DNA of 64,000 nucleotides, from assembly GCF_009797025.1 (NCBI RefSeq), contig NZ_CP047027.1, positions 2,108,001 to 2,172,000 on the forward strand, written 5' to 3'. The DNA comes from Cellulophaga sp. L1A9 (GTDB lineage Bacteria; Bacteroidota; Bacteroidia; Flavobacteriales; Flavobacteriaceae). The notes below the pieces were generated by a model. That model saw only the letters and a list, made by a program, of their open reading frames with translations. It was not told where the DNA came from and ran no database searches. This document shows, piece by piece, positions 52,561 to 60,304 of the stretch (the first letter of the stretch is position 1; each line of letters starts with the position of its first letter). The translations under genes and the position numbers were made by a program.

Positions 52561-53020
52561 ATCCAAATACTTTTTCAAATTCTTGGCAAACAATAATCAT
52601 ACTTTCTCGCGCCTCTCTTTTAAAAGGAGCTAGTTCTCGTGTATAATACTCCCAATGGGTTTTTTTCCAGTGGCTTAGACTTTTATCACCTTCACCTTCT
52701 TGCCTAGCGTATTCTTCATTAATACTAAAGAATGGTTTTAGTTTTACTCTTGTAGTCTTTACAATGCATTTTGCAGTTCCTTCCCAATCGGTAATCACAA
52801 GAAAGTCGCCAATTTTAGGTAAAGGCTCCTTGCGTAATTGTAGCCCTAAGAGTGAAGGGGAGGTCGCTTTTTTTATCTCTTTTAAAACTAATTCAGCACC
52901 TTCATTGGCATCTTTTTCATTGTCACAAAAATGAATACTTTTCGGCGCTGTAACGAAAGCGTCTTCTAAATGTTTGTCTAAATAATCGCCCCACATATTT
53001 CGGGCTGAAGCATTGTCCAT
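52559..53020 (-). CDS. ASCH domain-containing protein
   Basis: A 153-residue cytoplasmic protein of the ASCH fold (a PUA-like RNA-binding superfamily). LQLRKEPLPKIGDFLVITDW followed by GTAKCIVKTTRVKLKPF and the ending WEYYTREL are typical. ASCH proteins are thought to bind RNA or nucleotides, and some are amidohydrolases for modified cytidine. It lies 17 bp downstream of the second GMC gene in the place where a subunit-3 gene is found in the first set, yet it shows no link to sugar oxidation. Confidence 0.85.
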   Translation of the reverse strand: MDNASARNMWGDYLDKHLEDAFVTAPKSIHFCDNEKDANEGAELVLKEIKKATSPSLLGLQLRKEPLPKIGDFLVITDWEGTAKCIVKTTRVKLKPFFSINEEYARQEGEGDKSLSHWKKTHWEYYTRELAPFKREARESMIIVCQEFEKVFG

Positions 53021-53037
53021 AATTTCTTGTCTATTAC

Positions 53038-54741
53038 TTATGCAAATTTACCTAATTTGAACTGTTCTGCCGCATGGTTTGCCGCTCTTGCTGTAAAAGC
53101 CATATAGGTTAAGGATGGGTTTACGCAACTAGAGGAAGACATAAAAGCACCATCCGTAACATAAACATTAGGCACATTATGAACTTGATTGTGTTTGTTT
53201 ACGATAGATGTTTTTGCATCGTGACCCATTCTAGCACCACCCATTTCATGTATTCCAAGTCCTGGACCAGTTTTTTTATCGTAAACGGTTACCTCTTCAA
53301 AATTAGCTTTAGTCAATATCGTTGCAATCTGCGTTTTAATATCTTCTCGCATTTTGTATTCGTTTTCCTTGAACGCTACATCAAAAGCTAATTGTGGTAA
53401 GCCCCATTTATCCTTTTCAGTAGGGCTTAAGGTAACTCTATTGTCGTCATAAGGTAAAAACTCTCCGAAACCGGTGACACCAATTTGCCAAGCTCCTGGT
53501 TTTAAAATATTTTCTTTTAGGTCTGCTCCGTATCCCATTTCGGCAACAGAGTCGGTCCAACTACCACGACTTGCGCCACCTTGGTAACCATAGCCTCTTA
53601 TAAAATCTTTCTTTTCAGAAGATGTATCTAAGTTTACAAAACGAGGAATGTAAAAACCGTTGGGCCTTCTTCCTTTATAGTACTTATCTAAATAGCCTTC
53701 TACTTTTGCCGTTGCACCAAGTTGATAATGATGGTCCATAATCCCTCTGCCTAACGCATCAGAATCATTCCCTAATCCATTTGGAAAACGTTCAGATTTT
53801 GATTGCAATAAAATGCCGACAGAAGCCATTGAAGAAGCGCATAAGAAAATCACTTTCGCATTAAAAATTAATTTTTCATTTGTTTCTGCATCTATAATTT
53901 TAACTCCAGTAGCTTGTTTGGTAGTGTCATCATAAATCACTTCATAAGCAATTGAGTTTGGCCTTAATGTCATGTTTCCTGTGCGTTCAGCGGCAGGTAA
54001 TGTAGAAGAGTTGCTGCTAAAATATCCTCCAAAAGGGCAGCCTCTCCAGCATCTATTTCTGTATTGACAAGGTTGTCTGCCTTCAATACTTGCGTCTTTA
54101 TTGGTAATATGTGCAACGCGACCTATCGTTAAAAGGCGACCGTCATCAAATTTTTCAGACATTGATTTTTGCAGATCTTCTTCCACGCAATTCAATTCCA
54201 TTGGGGGTTGAAATTTACCATCAGGTAAATGTTTTAGTCCTAAATTTTGTCCGCTTACGCCAATATATTCTTCTATCTTATCATACCATGGGGCAATATC
54301 AGTGTAGCGTACGGGCCAATCAACACCGTGACCATCTGTTTTATTTGCTTCAAAATCTAAATCGCTCCAACGGTACGTTTGTCTTCCCCAAGTAAGTGAC
54401 CTTCCGCCTACTTGATATCCTCTTATCCAATCAAAACGTTTTGTTTCAACATAAGGGTGCTCTAAATCATTTACAAAAAAATGTTTGGAATCTTCTGTGG
54501 GTGCCCAGCCGACCCTCTTTTGTACATGGTATTTTTTCTTGTCCTCTCTAGAGAGTTCACCTTTCAAATCATAATCCCAATTATCATCATTCATGGTTTT
54601 ATAATCCTTAATATGCTTTACCATTGGACCTCTTTCAAGAACTAATGTTTTTAATCCGTTTTCACAGAGTTCTTTTGCCGCCCATCCTCCTGTAATTCCT
54701 GTTCCTACAACGATTGCGTCATATTCTTCGTGCTGATTCAT
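53038..54741 (-). CDS. GMC-family sugar/glycoside dehydrogenase, large subunit 2
   Basis: A 567-residue paralogue of the GMC protein at 45871-47583. FAD motif VVGTGITGGWAAKELCENG, iron-sulfur motif CQYRNRCWRGC (Cys 225, 231, 235; C-x5-C-x3-C) and GLGIHEMGGARMGHD are conserved, so it should be active. No signal peptide is present and no subunit-3 gene is adjacent; it may use the one at 45221, or another elsewhere. It is divergent from the downstream isomerase/DUF1080 genes across a 162-bp spacer. Confidence 0.88.
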   Translation of the reverse strand: MNQHEEYDAIVVGTGITGGWAAKELCENGLKTLVLERGPMVKHIKDYKTMNDDNWDYDLKGELSREDKKKYHVQKRVGWAPTEDSKHFFVNDLEHPYVETKRFDWIRGYQVGGRSLTWGRQTYRWSDLDFEANKTDGHGVDWPVRYTDIAPWYDKIEEYIGVSGQNLGLKHLPDGKFQPPMELNCVEEDLQKSMSEKFDDGRLLTIGRVAHITNKDASIEGRQPCQYRNRCWRGCPFGGYFSSNSSTLPAAERTGNMTLRPNSIAYEVIYDDTTKQATGVKIIDAETNEKLIFNAKVIFLCASSMASVGILLQSKSERFPNGLGNDSDALGRGIMDHHYQLGATAKVEGYLDKYYKGRRPNGFYIPRFVNLDTSSEKKDFIRGYGYQGGASRGSWTDSVAEMGYGADLKENILKPGAWQIGVTGFGEFLPYDDNRVTLSPTEKDKWGLPQLAFDVAFKENEYKMREDIKTQIATILTKANFEEVTVYDKKTGPGLGIHEMGGARMGHDAKTSIVNKHNQVHNVPNVYVTDGAFMSSSSCVNPSLTYMAFTARAANHAAEQFKLGKFA

Positions 54742-54903
54742 TGCTGTATATGTGTTATTATTCTATTGTAATTAGTATATTTAGTCATTGCCAATTTTAA
54801 AATGGAAATTGAATACAAACATTAAATATAAGAGATTAATTCTTAATTTTTTAGTAATCAAATCATTCCAACTGTAATTTTTTAAATATTTAATAAAATA
54901 ATC

Positions 54904-55956
54904 ATGAAAACAATAAAAGGACCTGCAGTTTTTTTAGCACAATTTGTAGATAGTAAAGCGCCATTTAATTCTTTAGACGGAATGTGTAAATGGGCGGCTG
55001 ATTTAGGATATAAAGGAATTCAAATTCCGACTTGGGTAGATTTTTTAATAGATCTAGATAAGGCTGCTGAAAGCCAAACTTACTGTGATGAACTTAAAGG
55101 GAAAGTTAATTCGTACGGATTAGAGATTACAGAACTTTCAACCCATTTACAAGGGCAATTGGTTGCTGTGAATCCGGCTTATGATTTAATGTTTGATAAT
55201 TTTGCGCCAGACAAAGTAAAAAATAATCCGAAAGCACGTACGGAATGGGCTATAGAAACGGTAAAAAAAGCAGCATCAGCTAGTAGACGATTAGGTTTAA
55301 ATACGCATGCAACTTTTTCTGGAGCGCTACTTTGGCATACGATGCACCCATGGCCACAGCGACCTGCTGGTTTGGTTGAGATGGGTTTTGAAGAGTTAGC
55401 AAAACGTTGGACGCCAATTTTAAATCATTTTGATGAGCAAGGCGTTGATGTGTGTTATGAAATTCATCCAGGTGAAGATTTACATGATGGCGATACTTTT
55501 GAACGTTTTTTAAAAGCAACAAATAATCATAAGCGTGTAAATATCCTTTATGATCCGAGTCATTTTGTTTTACAACAGTTAGATTATATCGCTTACATAG
55601 ATCATTACCATGAATTTATTAAATCATTCCACGTAAAAGATTCTGAGTTTAATCCAACCGGAAAAAAAGGTGCTTTCGGAGGGTATAATGATTGGGGAGA
55701 TAGAGCAGGGCGTTATAGATCTTTAGGTGATGGACAAATTGATTTTAAGACTATCTTTTCTAAACTAACACAATACGGCTGTGATGTTTGGGCAGTTATG
55801 GAATGGGAATGTTGTATAAAAAGTCCGGAACAAGGCGCAAGAGAAGGGGTTAAATTTATTCAAGATCATATTATTGAAGCGACCGAAAAAACATTTGATG
55901 ACTTTGCGGGAGCAAAGATTGATAAAGAGGTTTTAAAGAAAATTTTAGGAATTTAA
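54904..55956 (+). CDS. Sugar phosphate isomerase/epimerase family protein (TIM barrel)
   Basis: A 350-residue cytoplasmic xylose-isomerase-like barrel. It starts MKTIKGPAVFLAQFVDSKAP. The metal-site residues are suggested by VCYEIHPGEDLHDGDTF (Glu), NILYDPSHFVLQQLDY (Asp, His), FIKSFHVKDSEF (His) and WAVMEWECC (Glu). GGYNDWGDRAGRYRSLGDGQ is characteristic of the subgroup found with DUF1080 and Gfo/Idh/MocA genes in 3-keto-glycoside pathways of Bacteroidota. The actual reaction is not certain. It is the first of three plus-strand genes, with 10 bp to the next. Confidence 0.88.
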   Translation: MKTIKGPAVFLAQFVDSKAPFNSLDGMCKWAADLGYKGIQIPTWVDFLIDLDKAAESQTYCDELKGKVNSYGLEITELSTHLQGQLVAVNPAYDLMFDNFAPDKVKNNPKARTEWAIETVKKAASASRRLGLNTHATFSGALLWHTMHPWPQRPAGLVEMGFEELAKRWTPILNHFDEQGVDVCYEIHPGEDLHDGDTFERFLKATNNHKRVNILYDPSHFVLQQLDYIAYIDHYHEFIKSFHVKDSEFNPTGKKGAFGGYNDWGDRAGRYRSLGDGQIDFKTIFSKLTQYGCDVWAVMEWECCIKSPEQGAREGVKFIQDHIIEATEKTFDDFAGAKIDKEVLKKILGI

Positions 55957-55966
55957 TTTTTAAGTG

Positions 55967-56722
55967 ATGAATAAAATTGTAATAGTTGCCATTTTAACTT
56001 TTTTTATTAGTTGCAAAGAAGAGGCGAAAAAAACGCCTGATTCTGAAGAGGAGACAACAGAAAATCCAATTTCAAAAGAAAGGGAGCTTGCCGATGAATG
56101 GATTGTTCTTTTTGATGGTACTGATTTTCAGCAATGGAAAGAATACGCGAAGGAGGGGGTTTCTAATCATTGGAAAATTGAAGATGGTGCCATGGTATTT
56201 TATCCTCCTGAGGAAAGGGAGGCTGGTGAGGCCTATAATTTAGTAACAAAAGATGAGTTTACAGATTTTGTTTTATCCTTAGAATGGAAAATAACTGAAG
56301 CAGGTAATAGCGGTATTTTCTGGGGTGTAAAAGAAGACTCAACTCTTACGGAAGCCTACCAAACTGGCCCTGAAATACAAGTTTTAGATAACACCAAACA
56401 TCCCGATGCTAAAGCAGGAACTACACATCAGGCGGGTGCGTTGTACGATATGATTGCACCTTCTAAAGATGTTACAAAGCCAGTAGGAGAATGGAATACC
56501 TGTGAAGTCACTATTAATCATAGGACCAATACCGGCATTGTGATGCTTAATGGCATTACAGTTGTAGAATTTCCTGTGAATGATCCGGAGTGGAGTGAAA
56601 TGGTTGCAAAATCGAAATTTGCAGATTGGGAACATTTCGGGAAGTATCCTACGGGTAAAATTGGCTTGCAAGATCATGGTGATGGCGTGTCTTATCGAAA
56701 TATTAAGATTAAAGAACTTTAA
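55967..56722 (+). CDS. DUF1080 lipoprotein (3-keto-disaccharide hydrolase family), copy 1
   Basis: A 251-residue lipoprotein. IVAILTFFISCKEEAKK supplies the lipobox Cys, and an acidic linker follows. The domain begins EWIVLFDGTDFQQWK and shows FVLSLEWKITEAGNSGIFWG, GPEIQVLDNTKHPDA and IGLQDHGDGVSYRNIKIKEL, the jelly-roll pattern of DUF1080. Members cleave 3-keto-glycosides by hydrolysis or elimination. A GTG at 55964 directly precedes the ATG used. It follows the isomerase gene closely and precedes a second DUF1080 gene. Confidence 0.88.
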   Translation: MNKIVIVAILTFFISCKEEAKKTPDSEEETTENPISKERELADEWIVLFDGTDFQQWKEYAKEGVSNHWKIEDGAMVFYPPEEREAGEAYNLVTKDEFTDFVLSLEWKITEAGNSGIFWGVKEDSTLTEAYQTGPEIQVLDNTKHPDAKAGTTHQAGALYDMIAPSKDVTKPVGEWNTCEVTINHRTNTGIVMLNGITVVEFPVNDPEWSEMVAKSKFADWEHFGKYPTGKIGLQDHGDGVSYRNIKIKEL

Positions 56723-56749
56723 AGAATACTCAACGTAACATCAGTACCA

Positions 56750-57556
56750 ATGAAATATTTTTATATAATTATGTTATTTGCTTCTTTTTCATGTAAAGCA
56801 CAAACTAGAGAAGTTAAAAAAACAGAAGATAGTGCTGTGATTACCTATAATGAATATACTGGGGAGGAACCAACTAAACCTGAACAGACAGAGTTTTATG
56901 CTCCCGTTCCTCCGGTAGTAAAACCAGCACAAAATGATGGTGTGCCAAGTGATGCTATTGTATTGTTTAATAATAATAGCCTTAATGAATGGGTTAGTGT
57001 TAAAAACGAGAATAAACCGGCAGATTGGATTATTAATGCAGATCGCAGTTTTACAGTAAAAAATAAGGCTGGAGATATTAGGACGGTTCAAGAGTTTGGA
57101 GATATACAGTTGCATTTAGAATGGAAATCTCCTGCAGCTATTAAAGGAGGGAACCAAAGTAGAGCTAATAGTGGTGTTTTTCTTCAAGGGCGCTATGAAG
57201 TTCAAATCTTAGATAATAATGATAATGACACCTATGTTAATGGTCAAGTAGCTTCAATTTACAAGCAACACGTTCCCTTAGCTAAAGCATCTGTGCCTAG
57301 TGGAGAATGGAATACATATGATATTATTTATCATGCGCCAGAGTTTAATAAAAAAGGGCAGAAGACTACTGCCGCAACTATTACGGTTTTACATAACGGT
57401 ATCTTAGTGCAGGATCATGTTGAGATAAAAGGGACTACTCCTTATATTGGTTGGCCAAAAAATGAAGCACATGGTAAAGCGCCTATTGTTCTTCAGGATC
57501 ATGGAGATGATAGCGGTGTCAGCTTTAGAAATATATGGGTAAGAGAGTTAAAGTAG
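56750..57556 (+). CDS. DUF1080 lipoprotein (3-keto-disaccharide hydrolase family), copy 2
   Basis: A 268-residue exported protein. YIIMLFASFSCKAQTREV gives a lipobox-like Cys. A proline-rich linker (PVPPVVKPAQNDGVPSD) leads to the DUF1080 domain: AIVLFNNNSLNEWVSVKN, IQLHLEWKSPAAIKGGNQSR, SGVFLQGRYEVQILDNNDND and VLQDHGDDSGVSFRNIWVRE. It is only distantly related to copy 1, so the two probably differ in linkage or anomer specificity. It is the last gene of the plus-strand block. Confidence 0.88.
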   Translation: MKYFYIIMLFASFSCKAQTREVKKTEDSAVITYNEYTGEEPTKPEQTEFYAPVPPVVKPAQNDGVPSDAIVLFNNNSLNEWVSVKNENKPADWIINADRSFTVKNKAGDIRTVQEFGDIQLHLEWKSPAAIKGGNQSRANSGVFLQGRYEVQILDNNDNDTYVNGQVASIYKQHVPLAKASVPSGEWNTYDIIYHAPEFNKKGQKTTAATITVLHNGILVQDHVEIKGTTPYIGWPKNEAHGKAPIVLQDHGDDSGVSFRNIWVRELK

Positions 57557-57620
57557 TCTATTTTTTTAAACGGATTATAAGTTTGCAATGATGGGAAATA
57601 AGTAAAGGTGATTTTTTAAT

Positions 57621-57628
57621 TACCTTTG
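57621..57628 (+). promoter_or_regulatory. Candidate -7 box (TACCTTTG) of the yicC-gmk-nadD operon
   Basis: A full match to TAnnTTTG, 19 bp before the yicC start codon. It forms the right arm of a short inverted repeat (AAAGGT / ACCTTT). Confidence 0.5.
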
Positions 57629-57647
57629 CTTAAATTAATAGCTATTT

Positions 57648-58505
57648 ATGATTCAGTCTATGACGGGTTTTGGGAAGCATGTGATACAACTTCCTAGTAA
57701 AAAAATAACCATCGAAATTAAATCTTTAAACAGTAAGAGTTTAGATTTAAATGCGAGAATACCATCTTCTTATAAAGAAAAAGAACTACAATTAAGAAAA
57801 ACAATAGCTACAGCTTTAGTTAGAGGTAAAATTGATTTTAGCTTGTATTTAGAAAATACGGGAGATGAAACTTCGTCAGTAATTAATGAAGTTGTTGTAC
57901 GGCAATATATGAAGCAACTTAGGGCGATTGCTACTGTTGAAGATGCTCATTTGTTAGAAATGGCGATTAGAATGCCTGATGCGATGAAGACGGAGCGTGA
58001 AGATATAGATGCTAAAGAATTTGTGGCTATAGAAGAAGCTTTAGTGGTTGCATTGCAAGAAATCAATACATTTAGATCGGAAGAAGGTCAGGTTTTAGAT
58101 GATGATTTTGTAAACAGAATCACTACGATTAAAAGTTTACTTACCGAAGTAGAAAAATTAGATATCGATCGTTTGGGAACTATTCGCGAGCGTTTAGAAA
58201 AAGCAGTTGCTGATCTTTCCGTAAACTTGGATGCGAATAGATTTGAACAAGAACTAATCTACTATCTAGAAAAATACGACATAACGGAAGAAAAAGTACG
58301 TTTAAATAATCATTTAGATTATTTCTTGACGACATTAAAATCAGTAGATTCTAACGGAAGAAAATTAGGGTTTATTTGCCAAGAAATTGGTAGAGAAGTA
58401 AATACTATTGGTTCTAAAGCTAATTTTGCACCCTTGCAACAAGTGGTCGTGCAAATGAAAGATGAATTAGAAAAGATTAAAGAACAAATGTTAAACGTAT
58501 TGTAA
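57648..58505 (+). CDS. YicC/YloC-family endoribonuclease
   Basis: A 285-residue cytoplasmic protein of the YicC type, shown in other bacteria to be an endoribonuclease. MIQSMTGFGKHVIQLPSKKI at the N terminus and the C-terminal GRKLGFICQEIGREVNTIGS and KANFAPLQQVVVQMKDELEK are fully typical. The stop codon overlaps the gmk ATG, and this yicC-gmk pairing is widely conserved. Confidence 0.93.
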   Translation: MIQSMTGFGKHVIQLPSKKITIEIKSLNSKSLDLNARIPSSYKEKELQLRKTIATALVRGKIDFSLYLENTGDETSSVINEVVVRQYMKQLRAIATVEDAHLLEMAIRMPDAMKTEREDIDAKEFVAIEEALVVALQEINTFRSEEGQVLDDDFVNRITTIKSLLTEVEKLDIDRLGTIRERLEKAVADLSVNLDANRFEQELIYYLEKYDITEEKVRLNNHLDYFLTTLKSVDSNGRKLGFICQEIGREVNTIGSKANFAPLQQVVVQMKDELEKIKEQMLNVL

Positions 58506-59089
58506 TGAAGGGAGGAAAGCTTATTATATTTTCTGCACCTTCAGGAAGTGGAAAAACGACTATCGTCAGGCACTTGTTAGAGAAAAACGATTTAAATCTC
58601 GCTTTTTCAATTTCAGCAACGTCTAGGCCGAGAAGAGGAAAAGAAAAAAATGGAGAGCATTATTATTTTATGTCACTCTCAGAATTTAAAAGACATATTA
58701 AAAATGATGACTTTTTAGAATGGGAAGAAGTATACAGAGATAATTTTTACGGAACACTAAAGACGGAAGTAGAGCGTTTATGGGCAGAAGGTAAAAATGT
58801 AATTTTTGATATTGATGTTGTTGGAGGTTTAAGAATAAAAAAGAAGTTCCCTGAGCAAACTTTAGCGGTATTTGTAAAACCGCCGAGTGTAGATGAACTT
58901 AAAATAAGATTAAAAAAACGCAGCACAGAAAGTGATGATAAAATAAACATGCGTATTGCTAAAGCATCTGTAGAATTAGCGACAGCACCACAGTTTGATA
59001 GAATCATTAAAAATTACGACTTGGATACTGCTTTGGAGGAATCATACAAATTGGTTCAAGAATTTTTGGCATCTAAAAAGGAGGAGTAG
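58505..59089 (+). CDS. gmk: Guanylate kinase
   Basis: A 194-residue kinase that phosphorylates GMP to GDP. It has the P-loop IFSAPSGSGKTTIVRHLL, the GMP-binding SISATSRPRRGKEKNGEHYY and FLEWEEVYRDNFYGT, the IFDIDVVGGLRIKKKFP segment and the lid region KIRLKKRSTESDDKI. The length is as expected. Its start overlaps yicC and it ends 2 bp before nadD. Confidence 0.95.
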   Translation: MKGGKLIIFSAPSGSGKTTIVRHLLEKNDLNLAFSISATSRPRRGKEKNGEHYYFMSLSEFKRHIKNDDFLEWEEVYRDNFYGTLKTEVERLWAEGKNVIFDIDVVGGLRIKKKFPEQTLAVFVKPPSVDELKIRLKKRSTESDDKINMRIAKASVELATAPQFDRIIKNYDLDTALEESYKLVQEFLASKKEE

Positions 59090-59091
59090 TT

Positions 59092-59682
59092 TTGAAAAAA
59101 GTCGGTTTATATTTCGGTACATTCAATCCAATTCATATTGGTCATTTGATTATTGCTAATCATATGGTAGAGTTTTCGGATCTTGATGAGGTTTGGTTTG
59201 TTATAACACCACAAAGCCCATTTAAGACAAAAAAATCGCTATTAGACAACCAACATAGGTATCAAATGGTTTTAGAAGCCACAGAGGCCTATGATAAGCT
59301 AAAACCTAGTACGATTGAGTTTAATCTTCCGCAACCAAATTATACAGTAACTACATTAGCTTATCTTTCTGAGAAATACCCGAGTGGATATGATTTCTCT
59401 TTGATTATGGGAGAAGATAATCTTAAGAGCTTTCATAAATGGAAGAATTACGAGGTTATACTTGAAAATTATTCTATTCATGTATACCCTCGTCTTTCAG
59501 ATGGAAAAATAGAACATCAATTTTTGGGTCACCCTAAAATATTTAGAGTTGATGATGCTCCTATTATGGAGATTTCTTCCACATTTATTCGTCAGAAACA
59601 CAAGGAAGGTAAAAATGTTAAGCCCATGCTACCTTTAGAAGTTTGGAAATATATAGATGAAATGAATTTTTATAAAAAATAA
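59092..59682 (+). CDS. nadD: Nicotinate-nucleotide adenylyltransferase
   Basis: A 196-residue enzyme that adenylates nicotinate mononucleotide to deamido-NAD. The nucleotidyl-transferase motif YFGTFNPIHIGHL (HIGH at residues 15-18), the VWFVITPQSPFKTKK segment, and MEISSTFIRQKHKEG (the ISST motif) are all present. The start is a TTG, because no ATG lies between the gmk stop and the fold. It is preceded by AAGGAGGAG, which looks like a strong Shine-Dalgarno sequence but also encodes the last gmk residues. Confidence 0.92.
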   Translation: MKKVGLYFGTFNPIHIGHLIIANHMVEFSDLDEVWFVITPQSPFKTKKSLLDNQHRYQMVLEATEAYDKLKPSTIEFNLPQPNYTVTTLAYLSEKYPSGYDFSLIMGEDNLKSFHKWKNYEVILENYSIHVYPRLSDGKIEHQFLGHPKIFRVDDAPIMEISSTFIRQKHKEGKNVKPMLPLEVWKYIDEMNFYKK

Positions 59683-59683
59683 T

Positions 59684-60085
59684 TCAATCTGAAACGATGA
59701 GTTTTTCAGCCCAAGTTATGGCGTCGTTTAAATCATCAAAAATACTTACGGGCTTATGGACAAAAGATTGTTCCATTTCGGCAATTTCCTTATTAATACT
59801 ATCATATACGACAACTGCAAACCCTTTTAAATTAGGGAATAAGGGTACTGTTTTAAAATGAGTCGTTGGGTTAAAAGAATAAGAATTTATTCTGTTTGAT
59901 ATAAAAACAAAAGGTGTATGCTTGCCATAATGTTCTTTTACTAATTGTATTGCTTCTTGTGAATTCTCAAAAGATAATGCAATGCCCTCCTTAACTTCAG
60001 AGATGATGTAATTTTCATAAAAATAGAACACCCCAACAGAAAGCTGGTACTTCTTTACTAGTGTTCTATTTAATTGAGACGTCAT
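59684..60085 (-). CDS. SpoIIAA/STAS-like small protein (unknown)
   Basis: A 133-residue cytoplasmic protein. The alternating strand and helix pattern (KYQLSVGVFYFYENYIISEV, FENSQEAIQLVKEHYG, FVFISNRINSY, KGFAVVVYDSINKE, DDLNDAITWAEKLI) resembles SpoIIAA-like/STAS-type domains found widely in Flavobacteriaceae, where the function is unknown. It converges on nadD with a 1-bp gap. The fold label is by secondary-structure impression only. Confidence 0.6.
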   Translation of the reverse strand: MTSQLNRTLVKKYQLSVGVFYFYENYIISEVKEGIALSFENSQEAIQLVKEHYGKHTPFVFISNRINSYSFNPTTHFKTVPLFPNLKGFAVVVYDSINKEIAEMEQSFVHKPVSIFDDLNDAITWAEKLIVSD

Positions 60086-60304
60086 AATTGCTTTTTAAAA
60101 CTCATTTTAAGGTAATAAAAAGGTCTATATAGAATCAGTTAAAATGTATATATGAGTCAAAATGTTGTATACTATGTAGAAAATGCCATGAATTTTACGC
60201 TAACTCAACATGGAGCTACTAAAAAAATGTTAAGATTATTTAAAAAGACGATCTGTTGCACCTTGTTTTTCTAATTTAGGAAGTTATAAAATCCATCCTA
60301 TTCT

